From NCBI RefSeq assembly GCF_020731145.1, contig NZ_JAJFZN010000003.1, positions 682,001 through 746,000 on the forward strand: 64,000 nucleotides of DNA, read 5' to 3'. The notes under the pieces were generated by a model. That model worked only from the letters and a program-made list of their open reading frames with translations, made no database searches and was not told the DNA's origin. Each line of letters starts with the position of its first letter. Position 1 is the first letter of the stretch. The DNA is from Sneathiella sp. HT1-7 (GTDB lineage: Bacteria > Pseudomonadota > Alphaproteobacteria > Sneathiellales > Sneathiellaceae). The position numbers and the translations under genes are program-made. Shown piece after piece: positions 28,301-37,759 of this stretch.

Positions 28301-29038
28301 ATGACTACCCGTGACCTCACAAATGAACTGGCGGCGACCATGCCGCTCGGCTTTTCCGAATTCGACCCCGCCGCCGAGGGGCGGAAGGTCGGCCTCGTGA
28401 TCGTCGATGAGGTTAATGGGTTCGCGACCGTCGGCGCCGGGGCACTTGCGCCGCCGGCACCGAATGAGCAGGTCTCAACAATGGTATCGGAAACGGTCCG
28501 CCTCGCCCGGCATTTCACGGCGCAGGGCTGGCCGATCCTCGCGTTCCTCGACACCCATACTCCGGGCAAGCCGGAACCGCCCTATCCGCCGCATTGCGAA
28601 GAGGGGACCGGGGAAGAGGAACTGGTGCCGGAACTTAAATGGCTGGAAGAGGATGCCAATACCACGCTTGTTAAAAAGGATTGCATCAACGGGTTCATTG
28701 GCGCAACTCGCCCCGATGGGACCAATGCGGTGGCGGACTGGGTGAAGGCGCACGGAATCACAGATCTTCTCGTCGTCGGGATATGCACCGATATTTGCGT
28801 GATGGATTTCGTGCTCACTAGCCTGAGCGCCCGCAACCATGACATGATGCCGGGCCTCAAGGATATCCATGTCTATGACAAGGGCTGCTCGACCTATGAT
28901 CTGCCGCGCAGCGTCGCGGAAGAGATTGGCTATGGGGCAACTGCGGCCCACCCGCAGGATGTAACACATTATATGGGACTTTATTTTATGGCAAGTCGTG
29001 GCGCGCAGCTTGTCAACAAGGTGGCGCTTCCGACATAA
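28301..29038 (+). CDS. Isochorismatase-family cysteine hydrolase
   Basis: A 245-residue hydrolase. The Asp-Lys-Cys triad is visible: Asp36 (IVDEVNG), Lys125/126 (LVKKDCING) and Cys166 (GICTDICVMD). Family members hydrolyse nicotinamide, N-carbamoylsarcosine, biuret, ureidoacrylate and other amides. It has a strong AAGGAGAG site and follows the binding protein in an apparent operon, so it may act on the imported compound. N-carbamoylsarcosine would fit the sarcosine genes in the window, but this is speculation. Confidence 0.88.
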   Translation: MTTRDLTNELAATMPLGFSEFDPAAEGRKVGLVIVDEVNGFATVGAGALAPPAPNEQVSTMVSETVRLARHFTAQGWPILAFLDTHTPGKPEPPYPPHCEEGTGEEELVPELKWLEEDANTTLVKKDCINGFIGATRPDGTNAVADWVKAHGITDLLVVGICTDICVMDFVLTSLSARNHDMMPGLKDIHVYDKGCSTYDLPRSVAEEIGYGATAAHPQDVTHYMGLYFMASRGAQLVNKVALPT

Positions 29039-29074
29039 TGATCTTGCCCGTTAAATAATAACAAGGGAGCGATC

Positions 29075-29863
29075 ATGACAATCACGGCAAACGGAATAGA
29101 ATTTGAAACCAGCATTGAGGGACCGGAGGGCGCGCCTGTCGTCACGATGAGTCATTCGCTTTGCTGCGATCTGACCGCCTGGGATGAACTGGCAGAGGAT
29201 CTAAAAAAAGATCACCGCGTGCTCCGTTATTCTTTGCGCGGGCATGGCAAAAGCGCCCCCGTTGAAGGACCCTATGATTTTAAAATGCTGGCGGATGACG
29301 TGGCGGCGATACAGGATGCTTATGGAGTGACGGAAAGTCATTTCGTTGGTCTTTCCATCGGCGGTATGATCGCGCAAGAATTTGCGCTTCGCTACCCAGA
29401 ACGGACGACAAGCCTTGTGATTTCAAGCTCTCTCTGTGCGCTACCGGACGGCGCCGCGGCGCTTTGGCCGGAACGTATTCGCCTCGCCTCGGAAGAAGGG
29501 CTGGAAGCGACAGTCGAGCCGACTATGTCCCGCTGGTTCGTGGAAGGACCGCTCGATGACCGGTCGGAACTGGGCAAACGTGTACGTAAAATGATCGTCG
29601 ATACCTCCATCAATGGTTATGTCGGCTGCTGCCACGCCATCGCGGGAATTGATCTCAGGGATCGCATTCCGGCGATCAAGAAAAAGACTCTTGTCATCGT
29701 CGGACGGGAGGATATGGGCACGCCGCTCAGCTCATCGGAGTTGATCCACCGGCAGATTGAAGGATCAAGATTGGTGGTGATCGACAACGCGGCGCATCAG
29801 CTCGCCATCGATAAGCCCGAAGAGTTCAACCAAAATGTCCGGGCACATCTCGCTTCTGTTTAG
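29075..29863 (+). CDS. Alpha/beta hydrolase (PcaD/3-oxoadipate enol-lactonase-like)
   Basis: A 262-residue alpha/beta hydrolase with the nucleophile elbow GLSIGG (Ser94), an acid in VGREDMGTP near residue 213 and His in NAAHQLAIDKPEEF near 242. The oxyanion region is SLCCDLTAWD. It resembles PcaD, but no protocatechuate genes are near, so it more likely hydrolyses a product of the cysteine hydrolase 36 bases upstream. Its stop overlaps the convergent S-formylglutathione hydrolase stop at 29860-29863. Confidence 0.85.
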   Translation: MTITANGIEFETSIEGPEGAPVVTMSHSLCCDLTAWDELAEDLKKDHRVLRYSLRGHGKSAPVEGPYDFKMLADDVAAIQDAYGVTESHFVGLSIGGMIAQEFALRYPERTTSLVISSSLCALPDGAAALWPERIRLASEEGLEATVEPTMSRWFVEGPLDDRSELGKRVRKMIVDTSINGYVGCCHAIAGIDLRDRIPAIKKKTLVIVGREDMGTPLSSSELIHRQIEGSRLVVIDNAAHQLAIDKPEEFNQNVRAHLASV

Positions 29864-30699
29864 CTTTGCTTCAGGATAGAGACATGATGGCGGATATGAT
29901 CCTCCATAAATGTCTGGATGAAGTAGTAGCTGTGATCATAACCGTCATGCAGGCGGCAGGTAAGGGGTTGTCCCGCCTCCTTGCAGGCGGCCTCGAATAT
30001 TTCCGGTTTTAGCTGCTCTTCCAGAAATTGATCGGCCTTCCCCTGATCGATCAGGATATGAGTTGTACGGTGGCCATTTTTCACAAGTTCCGCCGCGTCA
30101 TACTCGATCCAGCTCGCCTTGTCCGATCCTAGATATCCGGTAAAGGCTTTTTGGCCCCAAGGACATTGCATCGGCGACGAAATCGGTGCGAAGGCAGAGA
30201 CGGATTTATAGATGTCCGGATTTTTAAGCGCGATGGTGAGTGCGCCATGCCCACCCATCGAATGGCCGAAAATGCCGGTCAGGTCGATATCGGCGTTGAA
30301 ATTTTCGTTGATCAGGAGGCGTAGCTCGTCCCGGATATAGCTGTACATCCGATAGCTGTCGGCCCAGGGCTCCTTTACCGCATCAAGATAAAATCCGGCG
30401 CCGGTTCCAAAATCCCAGTCATCTTCTTCTCCGGGCAGACCCACACCACGCGGGCTGGTGTCAGGCATGACAAGCATTATGCCGAACTCCGACGCCAGCC
30501 GTTGTGCACCCGCCTTGATGGTCGCGGTCTCCTCGGTGCAGGTAAGCCCGGCAAGGTAATAGAGGACCGGAACCTTCATCCCGCGCGCTTGCGCAGGCTG
30601 ATAAACGGCGAAGCGCATGGTTGTCCCGGTAACGGAGGAAAGATGCGAATAGAAACCTTGCGTACCGCCGAAACAGGCCTGTTCTGAAATAATTTCCAT
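29860..30699 (-). CDS. S-formylglutathione hydrolase
   Basis: A 279-residue esterase-D-type enzyme that splits S-formylglutathione to formate and glutathione. It has the family segment YYLAGLTCTEETATIKAGAQ, the nucleophile in GHSMGGHGA, the acid in DQGKADQFLEEQL and His in GYDHSYYFI. It is 11 bases downstream of the formaldehyde dehydrogenase gene; together they turn formaldehyde from the demethylases into formate. The symbol could be frmB or fghA. Confidence 0.95.
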   Translation of the reverse strand: MEIISEQACFGGTQGFYSHLSSVTGTTMRFAVYQPAQARGMKVPVLYYLAGLTCTEETATIKAGAQRLASEFGIMLVMPDTSPRGVGLPGEEDDWDFGTGAGFYLDAVKEPWADSYRMYSYIRDELRLLINENFNADIDLTGIFGHSMGGHGALTIALKNPDIYKSVSAFAPISSPMQCPWGQKAFTGYLGSDKASWIEYDAAELVKNGHRTTHILIDQGKADQFLEEQLKPEIFEAACKEAGQPLTCRLHDGYDHSYYFIQTFMEDHIRHHVSILKQS

Positions 30700-30710
30700 A
30701 GTCTTTCTGT

Positions 30711-31820
30711 TTAGAATGTCACGACGCTGCGGATGGATTTGCCTTCATGCATCAGGTCAAAGCCTTCGTTGATTTTCTCGACCGGCATGACATGGGTGAT
30801 GAGGTCATCGATATTGATCTTGCCATCCATATACCAGTCGACGATTTTCGGAACGTCCGTGCGGCCTTTCGCGCCGCCGAAGGCCGTGCCTTTCCAGACG
30901 CGACCGGTCACCAACTGGAACGGCCGGGTGGAGATTTCCTGACCCGCGCCCGCGACGCCGATGATGATGCTCTCGCCCCAGCCCTTATGGCAGCATTCAA
31001 GCGCCTGCCGCATGACATTGACATTACCGATGCACTCGAAGGAGTAATCCGCACCGCCCTTGGTCAGGTCGACAAGATAGGGAACAATATCCCCCTCGAT
31101 CTCTTTGGGATTGACGAAATGAGTCATGCCGAATTTCTCGCCCAGCTCCTTGCGGGCCGGGTTGAGATCGACGCCGACAATCATGTCCGCACCGGCAAGC
31201 CGCGCGCCCTGAATGACATTGAGGCCAATGCCACCAAGGCCGAAGACGACGACATTATCGCCGGGCTTTACCTTCGCGGTGTTGATGACTGCACCGATCC
31301 CGGTGGTGACGCCGCAGCCGATGTAGCAGACCTTGTCAAACGGCGCATCTTCGCGGATTTTTGCGAGGGCTATTTCAGGCACGACCGTGTAGTTGGCAAA
31401 GGTCGAGCAGCCCATGTAATGAAAGACCTTCTCCCCATTGATCTTGAAGCGGCTGGTTCCATCTGGCATCAGGCCTTGGCCTTGCGTCACGCGGATTGCC
31501 TGGCAGAGGTTGGTCTTGCCGCTGGTGCAATAGTCGCATTGGCGACATTCGGGGGTATAGAGTGGAATGACATGATCACCCTTCTTGAGGGACGTGACGC
31601 CGGGCCCGACATCGACAACAACGCCCGCGCCCTCATGGCCGAGAATGGCGGGGAAAATGCCTTCCGGATCGTCGCCCGAGAGCGTAAACGCGTCTGTATG
31701 ACAAAGGCCGCTCGCCTTGATCTCGACCAGAACCTCGCCCTCGCGCGGGCCATCGAGAGTAACAGTTTCGATCGTGAGAGGGGCTCCGGCTTTATGGGCG
31801 ACCGCTGCTTTAACGTCCAT
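30711..31820 (-). CDS. adhC: S-(hydroxymethyl)glutathione dehydrogenase / class III alcohol dehydrogenase
   Basis: A 369-residue zinc enzyme that oxidises the spontaneous adduct of formaldehyde and glutathione, using NAD. The catalytic zinc Cys lies in [19 protein letters not shown], the structural zinc Cys in [17 protein letters not shown], and the Rossmann motif is [19 protein letters not shown]. Length and motifs match FrmA/AdhC closely. It leads the two-gene formaldehyde operon. Confidence 0.96.
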   Translation of the reverse strand: MDVKAAVAHKAGAPLTIETVTLDGPREGEVLVEIKASGLCHTDAFTLSGDDPEGIFPAILGHEGAGVVVDVGPGVTSLKKGDHVIPLYTPECRQCDYCTSGKTNLCQAIRVTQGQGLMPDGTSRFKINGEKVFHYMGCSTFANYTVVPEIALAKIREDAPFDKVCYIGCGVTTGIGAVINTAKVKPGDNVVVFGLGGIGLNVIQGARLAGADMIVGVDLNPARKELGEKFGMTHFVNPKEIEGDIVPYLVDLTKGGADYSFECIGNVNVMRQALECCHKGWGESIIIGVAGAGQEISTRPFQLVTGRVWKGTAFGGAKGRTDVPKIVDWYMDGKINIDDLITHVMPVEKINEGFDLMHEGKSIRSVVTF

Positions 31821-31935
31821 TTGTCTTTTCCTTGCTGATGTGCTTGTTATTGCCCGGAGTTTGCAGATTTAGGGCTGACGAAGCAAGGCTTTTCCGGTTA
31901 AACTTTACGCTCCAATTTTGATCGGGAGACAGTAG

Positions 31936-33027
31936 ATGAAAGTCGATGGAATGCCATTTCGCAGTATCTGGTTGAATGAAGATGGCTGGTCCGTTGATAT
32001 TATCGACCAGACGCGATTACCTCATGAATTCAAGGTTGAACGGTTGACCACCCTAGATCAGGCTGCCCATGCGATCAAGGCGATGCTGGTGCGGGGTGCA
32101 CCGCTTATCGGGGCGACAGCCGCCTACGGTGCCTGTCTTGGCTTGCGCGAAGATGCGAGCGATGCGGCACTCCAGAAAATAAGCGATGTCCTGATTGCGA
32201 CGCGGCCGACGGCAGTCAATCTGCGATGGGCCATCCGGGAGATGCAGGACCTGCTCCTCCCGCTCCCTGAAATCGAGAGAGTCTCGGCTGCCTATGAGAA
32301 GGCGGCGCAAATCTGTGATGAGGATGTCGCCATCAACAGCGCCATCGGCGATCATGGTCTTGGCGTGATCGAGACAATCTGGGAGGAAAAGGGCAAGACA
32401 GGCGTTGTCAACATCCTCACCCATTGCAATGCGGGCTGGCTCGCGACCGTAGATTGGGGGACCGCGCTCTCGCCGATCTATAAGGCGCATAACAAGGGCA
32501 TCCCCGTCCATGTCTGGGTGGACGAGACACGTCCGCGTAATCAGGGCGCGCATCTCACTTGCTGGGAGCTTGGCAAGCATGGGGTTGATCATACGCTTGT
32601 TGTCGATAATGTCGGCGGGCATCTGATGCAGCATGGGGAGGTGGATCTTTGTATCACCGGGACAGACCGGACGACGGCTGCGGGGGATGTTTGCAATAAG
32701 ATCGGCACTTACCTGAAGGCACTCGCGGCGAAGGATAACAATGTGCCCTTTTATGTGGCGCTGCCGGGTCCAACCATCGACTGGGAAATTGATGACGGGG
32801 TGAAGGATATCCCGATTGAGATCCGCGACAGCCACGAGGTGGATTATATTCAGGGGAAGGATAGCGCCGGGCAGGTGAGCGAAGTGCGGATATTGCCAGA
32901 GGAGAGTTCGTCTGCCAACTATGCCTTTGATGTAACCCCGGCGCGGCTGGTGACGGGCTTGATTACCGAACGCGGCGTCGCGGAAGCTTCGAAAGAAGGC
33001 CTAGCGCGGCTTTACCGGCGTCTCTAA
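31936..33027 (+). CDS. mtnA: S-methyl-5-thioribose-1-phosphate isomerase
   Basis: A 363-residue enzyme of methionine salvage that converts methylthioribose-1-phosphate to methylthioribulose-1-phosphate. [13 protein letters not shown], the catalytic Cys164 in [17 protein letters not shown] and Asp244 in [18 protein letters not shown] are all present. No other mtn genes lie nearby, so the rest of the pathway or shunt must be elsewhere. The stop overlaps the convergent dehydrogenase gene at 33024-33027. Confidence 0.95.
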   Translation: MKVDGMPFRSIWLNEDGWSVDIIDQTRLPHEFKVERLTTLDQAAHAIKAMLVRGAPLIGATAAYGACLGLREDASDAALQKISDVLIATRPTAVNLRWAIREMQDLLLPLPEIERVSAAYEKAAQICDEDVAINSAIGDHGLGVIETIWEEKGKTGVVNILTHCNAGWLATVDWGTALSPIYKAHNKGIPVHVWVDETRPRNQGAHLTCWELGKHGVDHTLVVDNVGGHLMQHGEVDLCITGTDRTTAAGDVCNKIGTYLKALAAKDNNVPFYVALPGPTIDWEIDDGVKDIPIEIRDSHEVDYIQGKDSAGQVSEVRILPEESSSANYAFDVTPARLVTGLITERGVAEASKEGLARLYRRL

Positions 33028-34013
33028 TATAAGGTAAGTTGATCCTCGAGGTCTTCCTCGATAAAGCCATGAATCATATCGTCTAGGTTGTTGTCTTTTT
33101 CAAAGCCGAGGTATTCGGCGCGCGCCGAATGGGTTGCCCGGGGCCAACCGTCAACGATTTTTTGAATAGCGGGGTCGGGTTGCCAGAGTATCTTGCCGAT
33201 TTTGCGGTTGCCCTTGTGTCGCTCCACCGCTGCCGCCATTTCCCCTGCGGTGATCGATATCCCGGGAAGAAGAAGGGAACGTGTCGCCCCGAAGGCGTCG
33301 GCGGGGAGGTCATGCGCATGGATAAGGGCGCCGATGATTTTTGTCGGTGACATGCAGGCCATCGGCGTTGTTTCGCTAACCGGGCAGATCGCATCCCGGC
33401 CACAAAGTGGCTCCCGGATCATGGAACTTGCCCATGTTGATGCCGCCTTGTTGGGAAGGCCGGTGCGTACGGAAATGGTCGGCAGGCGGAGTGACCGCCC
33501 GTCAATATAACCCTTGCGGCTATAGTCCTGCACCAGCAACTCTCCCATAACCTTTGCGGTTCCGTAGGAGGTTTGCGGCATCTGCGCCGTTTCATCGGCT
33601 ACAACATCTGGGAGGTCTCCACCGTAAGTCGCAATGGAACTTGTAAATAGCAGTTTCGGTGCATGGGGGAGGGCGCGCGCGGCCTCCAGTACATGATAGG
33701 TGCCATTGAGATTAATGCGGAACCCGAGATCGAAATCTTCTTCTGCTTGCGCACTCACGACTGCGGCGAGATGGAAGATACTGGCGGTATTTTCGTCAAT
33801 TAGCTTTTTAACCGTCTCGCTATCCGAAATATCGCCGGAGATATAACGAAGCCGGTCATCTTCAAGATCGATACCCGGCGCAATATCGAAAAGGACCAAC
33901 TCCTTAATCTTCTTGGTCACGCCATCCGGGCCGGTTAGGCTTTCGCGTGCAAGCAAGGCTTTCGCGAGTCGCTTGCCGAGAAAGCCCGCACCGCCAGTGA
34001 TAACAATCTTCAT
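33024..34013 (-). CDS. NAD-dependent epimerase/dehydratase-family protein, DenD-like (D-erythronate dehydrogenase type)
   Basis: A 329-residue extended SDR. It has [11 protein letters not shown] at residues 7-17 (NAD), catalytic Ser125, Tyr150 and Lys154 (SYGTAK), and the [21 protein letters not shown] segment common in DenD. DenD oxidises D-erythronate at C2 in four-carbon acid sugar catabolism, but partner genes (OtnK, OtnC, OtnI) are absent. The ATG at 34013 overlaps the upstream stop as ATGA and follows AAAGGA; it is preferred to 34040. Confidence 0.85.
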   Translation of the reverse strand: MKIVITGGAGFLGKRLAKALLARESLTGPDGVTKKIKELVLFDIAPGIDLEDDRLRYISGDISDSETVKKLIDENTASIFHLAAVVSAQAEEDFDLGFRINLNGTYHVLEAARALPHAPKLLFTSSIATYGGDLPDVVADETAQMPQTSYGTAKVMGELLVQDYSRKGYIDGRSLRLPTISVRTGLPNKAASTWASSMIREPLCGRDAICPVSETTPMACMSPTKIIGALIHAHDLPADAFGATRSLLLPGISITAGEMAAAVERHKGNRKIGKILWQPDPAIQKIVDGWPRATHSARAEYLGFEKDNNLDDMIHGFIEEDLEDQLTLY

Positions 34014-35074
34014 GAGGATTTCCTTTCCCGGATGCGCCATTCAAAGCACTCGTCGCCATAATCTTGCCGCTGCAGCACTTCGAGTACGAGATTGCGGTTA
34101 TGCACGGCAAGGGCACCTTGCCAAAGCTGGTTCCAGCTTTCAAAGACGCTGGCGGGATGGGGACCAGTGCCGCGCATCAGGCGCCAGCCTTTCTGGCGAA
34201 CGTGGAAGGCATCGCCGTCCTTTATCATTTCCACTTCGTCATCATGACCATCAATCATCCCGGCGAGATAACGGGCGAAGGCTTCGATATTATCGCCGGT
34301 GATACCGAGTGTATCGGCGGTCTGCCGATAGAACTGCTTGCCAACTAGCTGCGCGGTGATGCCGCCGAAAGCAGTAGCCTCTAGCGGGCCGTACATATCG
34401 CCAAGAACAATGAAGGCGTTTTTTACATACTCCATGGAATAATTACGGTTAGCTTTCTTCAATCTTTCTTCCGGCCAGGCGGAGGTATCCAAGGTTGGCG
34501 CGGCGGATGGATCGAAGGGGGGCGCAATTTCTCCCGGGGCAAACTGCAACCGTTCCTCCGGCGCAAGGTCATGAGTGTGCACCTTGAAATATCCGGCCAT
34601 ACCGTACTGACCATCCATATCCTGCGATGTGCAGACGAAACCGAGGCGCGGATTTTTCAAGCTCACGCCATTCTGTGCGTACCAGCCTTTTAAGTATCCG
34701 TGGTTGACCTCAAGGGGGACGCCGCAGATCGCCGCGCCGTCATAGATCCAGCGGGGATGGCAGAAATGGACCCAGGCCTTGTCGTCGCTTTCATACATAT
34801 ACTCGACCGGAACGCCGCCAACTCCGTTGGAAAGATAATGATACTGCGCGCATGCGACAGCATCGGGCAGGTCAGATAGTCCCAATTTCTCAAAACTTGA
34901 GAGAAATTTTTCATGATGTTGACGGCGAAAAACATGAAAACTGAGGTCGCCAGCCGCTGCATGGCTCTTGCGGAGTGCAAGGGTGAGGAGTAGCCCGGTG
35001 AAATAGGCATGATACAGGGAAGCGACGGCAGAATATCGGCCCTGTTTTGTGGAAGTGTCCAACATGAGTTTCAT
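34010..35074 (-). CDS. Uncharacterised protein, 354 residues, coupled to the DenD-like gene
   Basis: I do not recognise this protein with confidence. It is soluble, without signal peptide or membrane segments, and rich in Tyr, Trp and His. Visible blocks are an N-terminal helical region, then YHYLSNGVGGVPVEYMYESDD and AWVHFCHPRWIYDGAAICGVP near residues 100-140, and NPRLGFVCTSQDMDGQYGMAGYF near 165-190. The middle block is faintly like the L-2-amino-thiazoline-4-carboxylate hydrolase (ATC hydrolase) group, which is only a guess. The stop overlaps the DenD-like start (ATGA), so the two are made together. It is divergent from paaA. Confidence 0.75.
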   Translation of the reverse strand: MKLMLDTSTKQGRYSAVASLYHAYFTGLLLTLALRKSHAAAGDLSFHVFRRQHHEKFLSSFEKLGLSDLPDAVACAQYHYLSNGVGGVPVEYMYESDDKAWVHFCHPRWIYDGAAICGVPLEVNHGYLKGWYAQNGVSLKNPRLGFVCTSQDMDGQYGMAGYFKVHTHDLAPEERLQFAPGEIAPPFDPSAAPTLDTSAWPEERLKKANRNYSMEYVKNAFIVLGDMYGPLEATAFGGITAQLVGKQFYRQTADTLGITGDNIEAFARYLAGMIDGHDDEVEMIKDGDAFHVRQKGWRLMRGTGPHPASVFESWNQLWQGALAVHNRNLVLEVLQRQDYGDECFEWRIRERKSS

Positions 35075-35159
35075 CCCGATTTAATTGTATTGTTATTGTT
35101 CTTGATGGGGAAAGTATACATCGACCGTTTCTTTTCGTCAGCCCTGCTTCTGCATTCGT

Positions 35160-35202
35160 TATGATACAAAATAATTTGAAAAAATATTCAAAATGTATCA
35201 TA
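35160..35202. promoter_or_regulatory. Long palindromic operator candidate upstream of paaA
   Basis: Outer arms TATGATACA (35160-35168) and TGTATCATA (35194-35202) are a perfect 9-base inverted repeat 25 bases apart. Inside lies a second pair, TTTGAA/TTCAAA, about 35175-35192. It sits between the divergent 354-residue gene and paaA, just upstream of the paaA ribosome binding site. The layout suits a regulator of phenylacetate genes. It does not match the PaaR GC-rich palindrome, and only loosely resembles the PaaX TGATTC-N27-GAATCA layout. Confidence 0.6.
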
Positions 35203-35231
35203 ATAGAGCCATTCAAGCTTGGGAGTGGCAA

Positions 35232-36191
35232 ATGGATGTGACGGAGCAAGACCCGGAAGAACTGGAAGCGGCCTTTCAGAAAAAGGTGGGAGCGGAAAAA
35301 CGGATCGAGCCAAAAGACTGGATGCCGGAGAAATACCGCAAAACCTTGATCCGGCAGATGTCGCAACATGCCCATTCGGAGGTGGTTGGGATGCTGCCGG
35401 AAGGAAACTGGCTTACTCGCGCGCCGAGCCTGAAACGTAAAGCAATCCTGATGGCAAAAATCCAGGATGAGGGCGGGCACGGCCTTTATCTTTATAGTGC
35501 GACGGAAACCCTCGGTATTTCCCGTGATGAAATGTTCGAACAGCTCCATAGTGGCAAGGCAAAATATTCTTCAATTTTCAATTATCCTACACTCTCCTGG
35601 GCGGATATCGGCGCCATCGGCTGGCTGGTCGACGGGGCGGCGATCACCAACCAGATTGCGCTCTGCCGCTGTTCTTATGGACCGTATGCGCGGGCGATGA
35701 TCCGCATCTGCAAGGAAGAGAGCTTCCATCAGCGCCAGGGCTACGACATTATGATGAACATGGCGCGGGGCACAGCGGAACAGCAGGCAATGGCACAGGA
35801 TGCGTTGAACCGCTGGTGGTGGCCGACCCTGATGATGTTCGGCCCGAATGATGCGAATTCGGCGAATAGTGCCCAGTCTATGAAATGGAAAATCAAGCGT
35901 CAGTCAAATGATGATCTGCGGCAAAAGTTTGTCGATGCAACTGTCCCTCAGGCTGAGTTTCTGGGTCTGACTATTCCTGATGACAAACTCAAATGGAATG
36001 AGGCGCGGGGGCATTATGATTTTGGCGAAATTGACTGGGAAGAATTTAAATCCGTTGTCATGGGGAATGGCTTTTGCAATCGGGAGAGGTTGCAGGCGCG
36101 TGTCGATGCGCATGATGGTGGAAAATGGGTCCGCGATGCGGCACTAGCCTACGCCGAAAAGAAAAAGGCCGGTAAAGCGAAAGCCGCGTAA
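35232..36191 (+). CDS. paaA: 1,2-phenylacetyl-CoA epoxidase, catalytic subunit A
   Basis: A 319-residue diiron protein that epoxidises phenylacetyl-CoA with O2. Iron-ligand motifs are visible in [12 protein letters not shown] and [15 protein letters not shown], and [11 protein letters not shown] is typical of PaaA. The ATG at 35232 has GGGAG six bases upstream; starting at 35193 would place the start inside the palindromic operator. It is the first gene of paaABCDE. Confidence 0.95.
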   Translation: MDVTEQDPEELEAAFQKKVGAEKRIEPKDWMPEKYRKTLIRQMSQHAHSEVVGMLPEGNWLTRAPSLKRKAILMAKIQDEGGHGLYLYSATETLGISRDEMFEQLHSGKAKYSSIFNYPTLSWADIGAIGWLVDGAAITNQIALCRCSYGPYARAMIRICKEESFHQRQGYDIMMNMARGTAEQQAMAQDALNRWWWPTLMMFGPNDANSANSAQSMKWKIKRQSNDDLRQKFVDATVPQAEFLGLTIPDDKLKWNEARGHYDFGEIDWEEFKSVVMGNGFCNRERLQARVDAHDGGKWVRDAALAYAEKKKAGKAKAA

Positions 36192-36203
36192 GGAGATTTA
36201 GGC

Positions 36204-36500
36204 ATGAGTAATGAGATAAAAAACGAGCTTCCGCTTTATGAAGTTTTCATTCGCAGCAAGAACGGCCTTGATCATAAACATGTCGGCAGCCTGCATGCGT
36301 CGGACCCGGAAATGGCGCTTACCAATGCGCGGGATGTCTACACCCGCCGGAGTGAGGGGGTCAGTATCTGGGTGGTAAAATCGACGGATATTGTGGCTTC
36401 ATCGCCGGAGGATCGCGGCAGTTTTTACGAGCCCGCCGAAGATAAGCTTTATCGGCATCCCACTTTTTTTGAGTTGCCCGACGAAGTCGGCCATATGTGA
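36204..36500 (+). CDS. paaB: 1,2-phenylacetyl-CoA epoxidase, subunit B
   Basis: A 98-residue small subunit that bridges PaaAC units and is needed for activity. YEVFIRSKNGLDHKHVGSLHASDPEMALTNARDVYTRR is a textbook PaaB start. It follows paaA by 12 bases with an AAGGAG site. Confidence 0.95.
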   Translation: MSNEIKNELPLYEVFIRSKNGLDHKHVGSLHASDPEMALTNARDVYTRRSEGVSIWVVKSTDIVASSPEDRGSFYEPAEDKLYRHPTFFELPDEVGHM

Positions 36501-36508
36501 GGGGCGCA

Positions 36509-37267
36509 ATGACTAATAATGATATGTTCTTTGACTATCTCTTGCGCCTTGGAGACAACAGCCTGATCCTCGGTCAGCGGCTTGCCGAGTGGTGCGGCCA
36601 TGCGCCGATGCTGGAGGAAGACCTCGCGCTCACCAATATCGGTCTCGATCTGTTGGGGCAGGCGCGGATGTTCCTCTCCTACGCCGGGGAGGTGGAAGGA
36701 AAGGGGCGCGATGAAGATCGGCTCGCCTATTTCCGGGATACGAAAGACTGGCGCAATCTTCTGCTGCTAGAACAGCCCAATGGTGATTTTGCGGCGACCA
36801 TGGCGCGGCAATTTTTTTTCGATTCTTTCCAGTATCTGCAGTTCGAAAGGCTCTCCAAATCATCAGATGAGCGGCTCGCCGGGATTGCCGCCAAGTCTTT
36901 GAAGGAGACAACCTATCACCGCCGCCATAGCGCCGACTGGGTGATCCGTTTGGGCGATGGCACGGAGGAAAGCCATGAGAAGATGCAGAGCGCCATTGAT
37001 GCGATCTGGGGCTATCTTCCTGAAATGTTCGATATGGACGCGGTGGATGAGGCGATGGTTGCAGAGGGAATTGGCGTCGATGTCTCGGCGCTTCGGTCTC
37101 ATTGGGATGAGTATATCAATGGCGTTCTTGCGGAGGCGACGCTTACGCGACCTGAAAATAGCTGGTCCGTTCACGGAAGCCGGGAAGGCAAGCATTCGGA
37201 GCATCTGGGTTATATCCTCGCCGAGATGCAGTTCCTGCCGCGCGCGTATCCGGATGCCAAATGGTAG
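36509..37267 (+). CDS. paaC: 1,2-phenylacetyl-CoA epoxidase, structural subunit C
   Basis: A 252-residue ferritin-like partner of PaaA that has lost the iron site. It shows LRLGDNSLILGQRLAEWCGHAPMLEEDLALTNIGLDLLGQAR, typical of PaaC. The ATG at 36509 has AGGGGC just upstream and fits the usual family length better than the GTG at 36497. Its end overlaps paaD. Confidence 0.95.
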   Translation: MTNNDMFFDYLLRLGDNSLILGQRLAEWCGHAPMLEEDLALTNIGLDLLGQARMFLSYAGEVEGKGRDEDRLAYFRDTKDWRNLLLLEQPNGDFAATMARQFFFDSFQYLQFERLSKSSDERLAGIAAKSLKETTYHRRHSADWVIRLGDGTEESHEKMQSAIDAIWGYLPEMFDMDAVDEAMVAEGIGVDVSALRSHWDEYINGVLAEATLTRPENSWSVHGSREGKHSEHLGYILAEMQFLPRAYPDAKW

Positions 37268-37749
37268 CTCTTGCCGTGAAGGATGAAATCGAGAGTATTC
37301 TGGCTCTTGTGAAGGACCCGGAAATTCCGGTTCTGAGTATTGCCGACCTCGGCATTATCCGCCGGATCGAGGAAGATGAGGACGGTCGGGTTGTCGTCGT
37401 GATCACGCCCACCTATTCGGGCTGCCCGGCGACGGAGGTGATCGAGGCGGATATCGCCGATATGCTGAAGCTCCATGGCATTACTGATTTCGAGGTCAGA
37501 TCAGAAATCTCCCCGGCCTGGACGACAGACTGGATCACGGTGGAGGGACGCCGGAAACTGCAGGAATATGGCATCGCGCCCCCTGCGAACAAGGGGAAGG
37601 CAGCTCTTCTTGGCCATGAAGAAGTTATTTGTCCGCAGTGCAAGTCCGTGAACACGGAACGAGTAAGCGAGTTCGGCTCGACCGCTTGCAAGGCGCTTTA
37701 TAAATGTCGGGACTGCCTCGAACCCTTCGATTATTTTAAATGTGTATAA
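37261..37749 (+). CDS. paaD: Phenylacetyl-CoA epoxidase accessory protein D (Fe-S/DUF59 family)
   Basis: A 162-residue protein with an N-terminal MIP18/DUF59 domain (VKDPEIPVLSIADLGII, TPTYSGCPATEVIE). The C-terminus has zinc-finger-like cysteines (CPQCKS, CKALYKCRDCLEP, FKC). It is thought to help mature the metal centres of the epoxidase. It overlaps paaC by 7 bases and precedes paaE by 10. Confidence 0.93.
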   Translation: MVALAVKDEIESILALVKDPEIPVLSIADLGIIRRIEEDEDGRVVVVITPTYSGCPATEVIEADIADMLKLHGITDFEVRSEISPAWTTDWITVEGRRKLQEYGIAPPANKGKAALLGHEEVICPQCKSVNTERVSEFGSTACKALYKCRDCLEPFDYFKCV

Positions 37750-37759
37750 GGCTCCTAGA

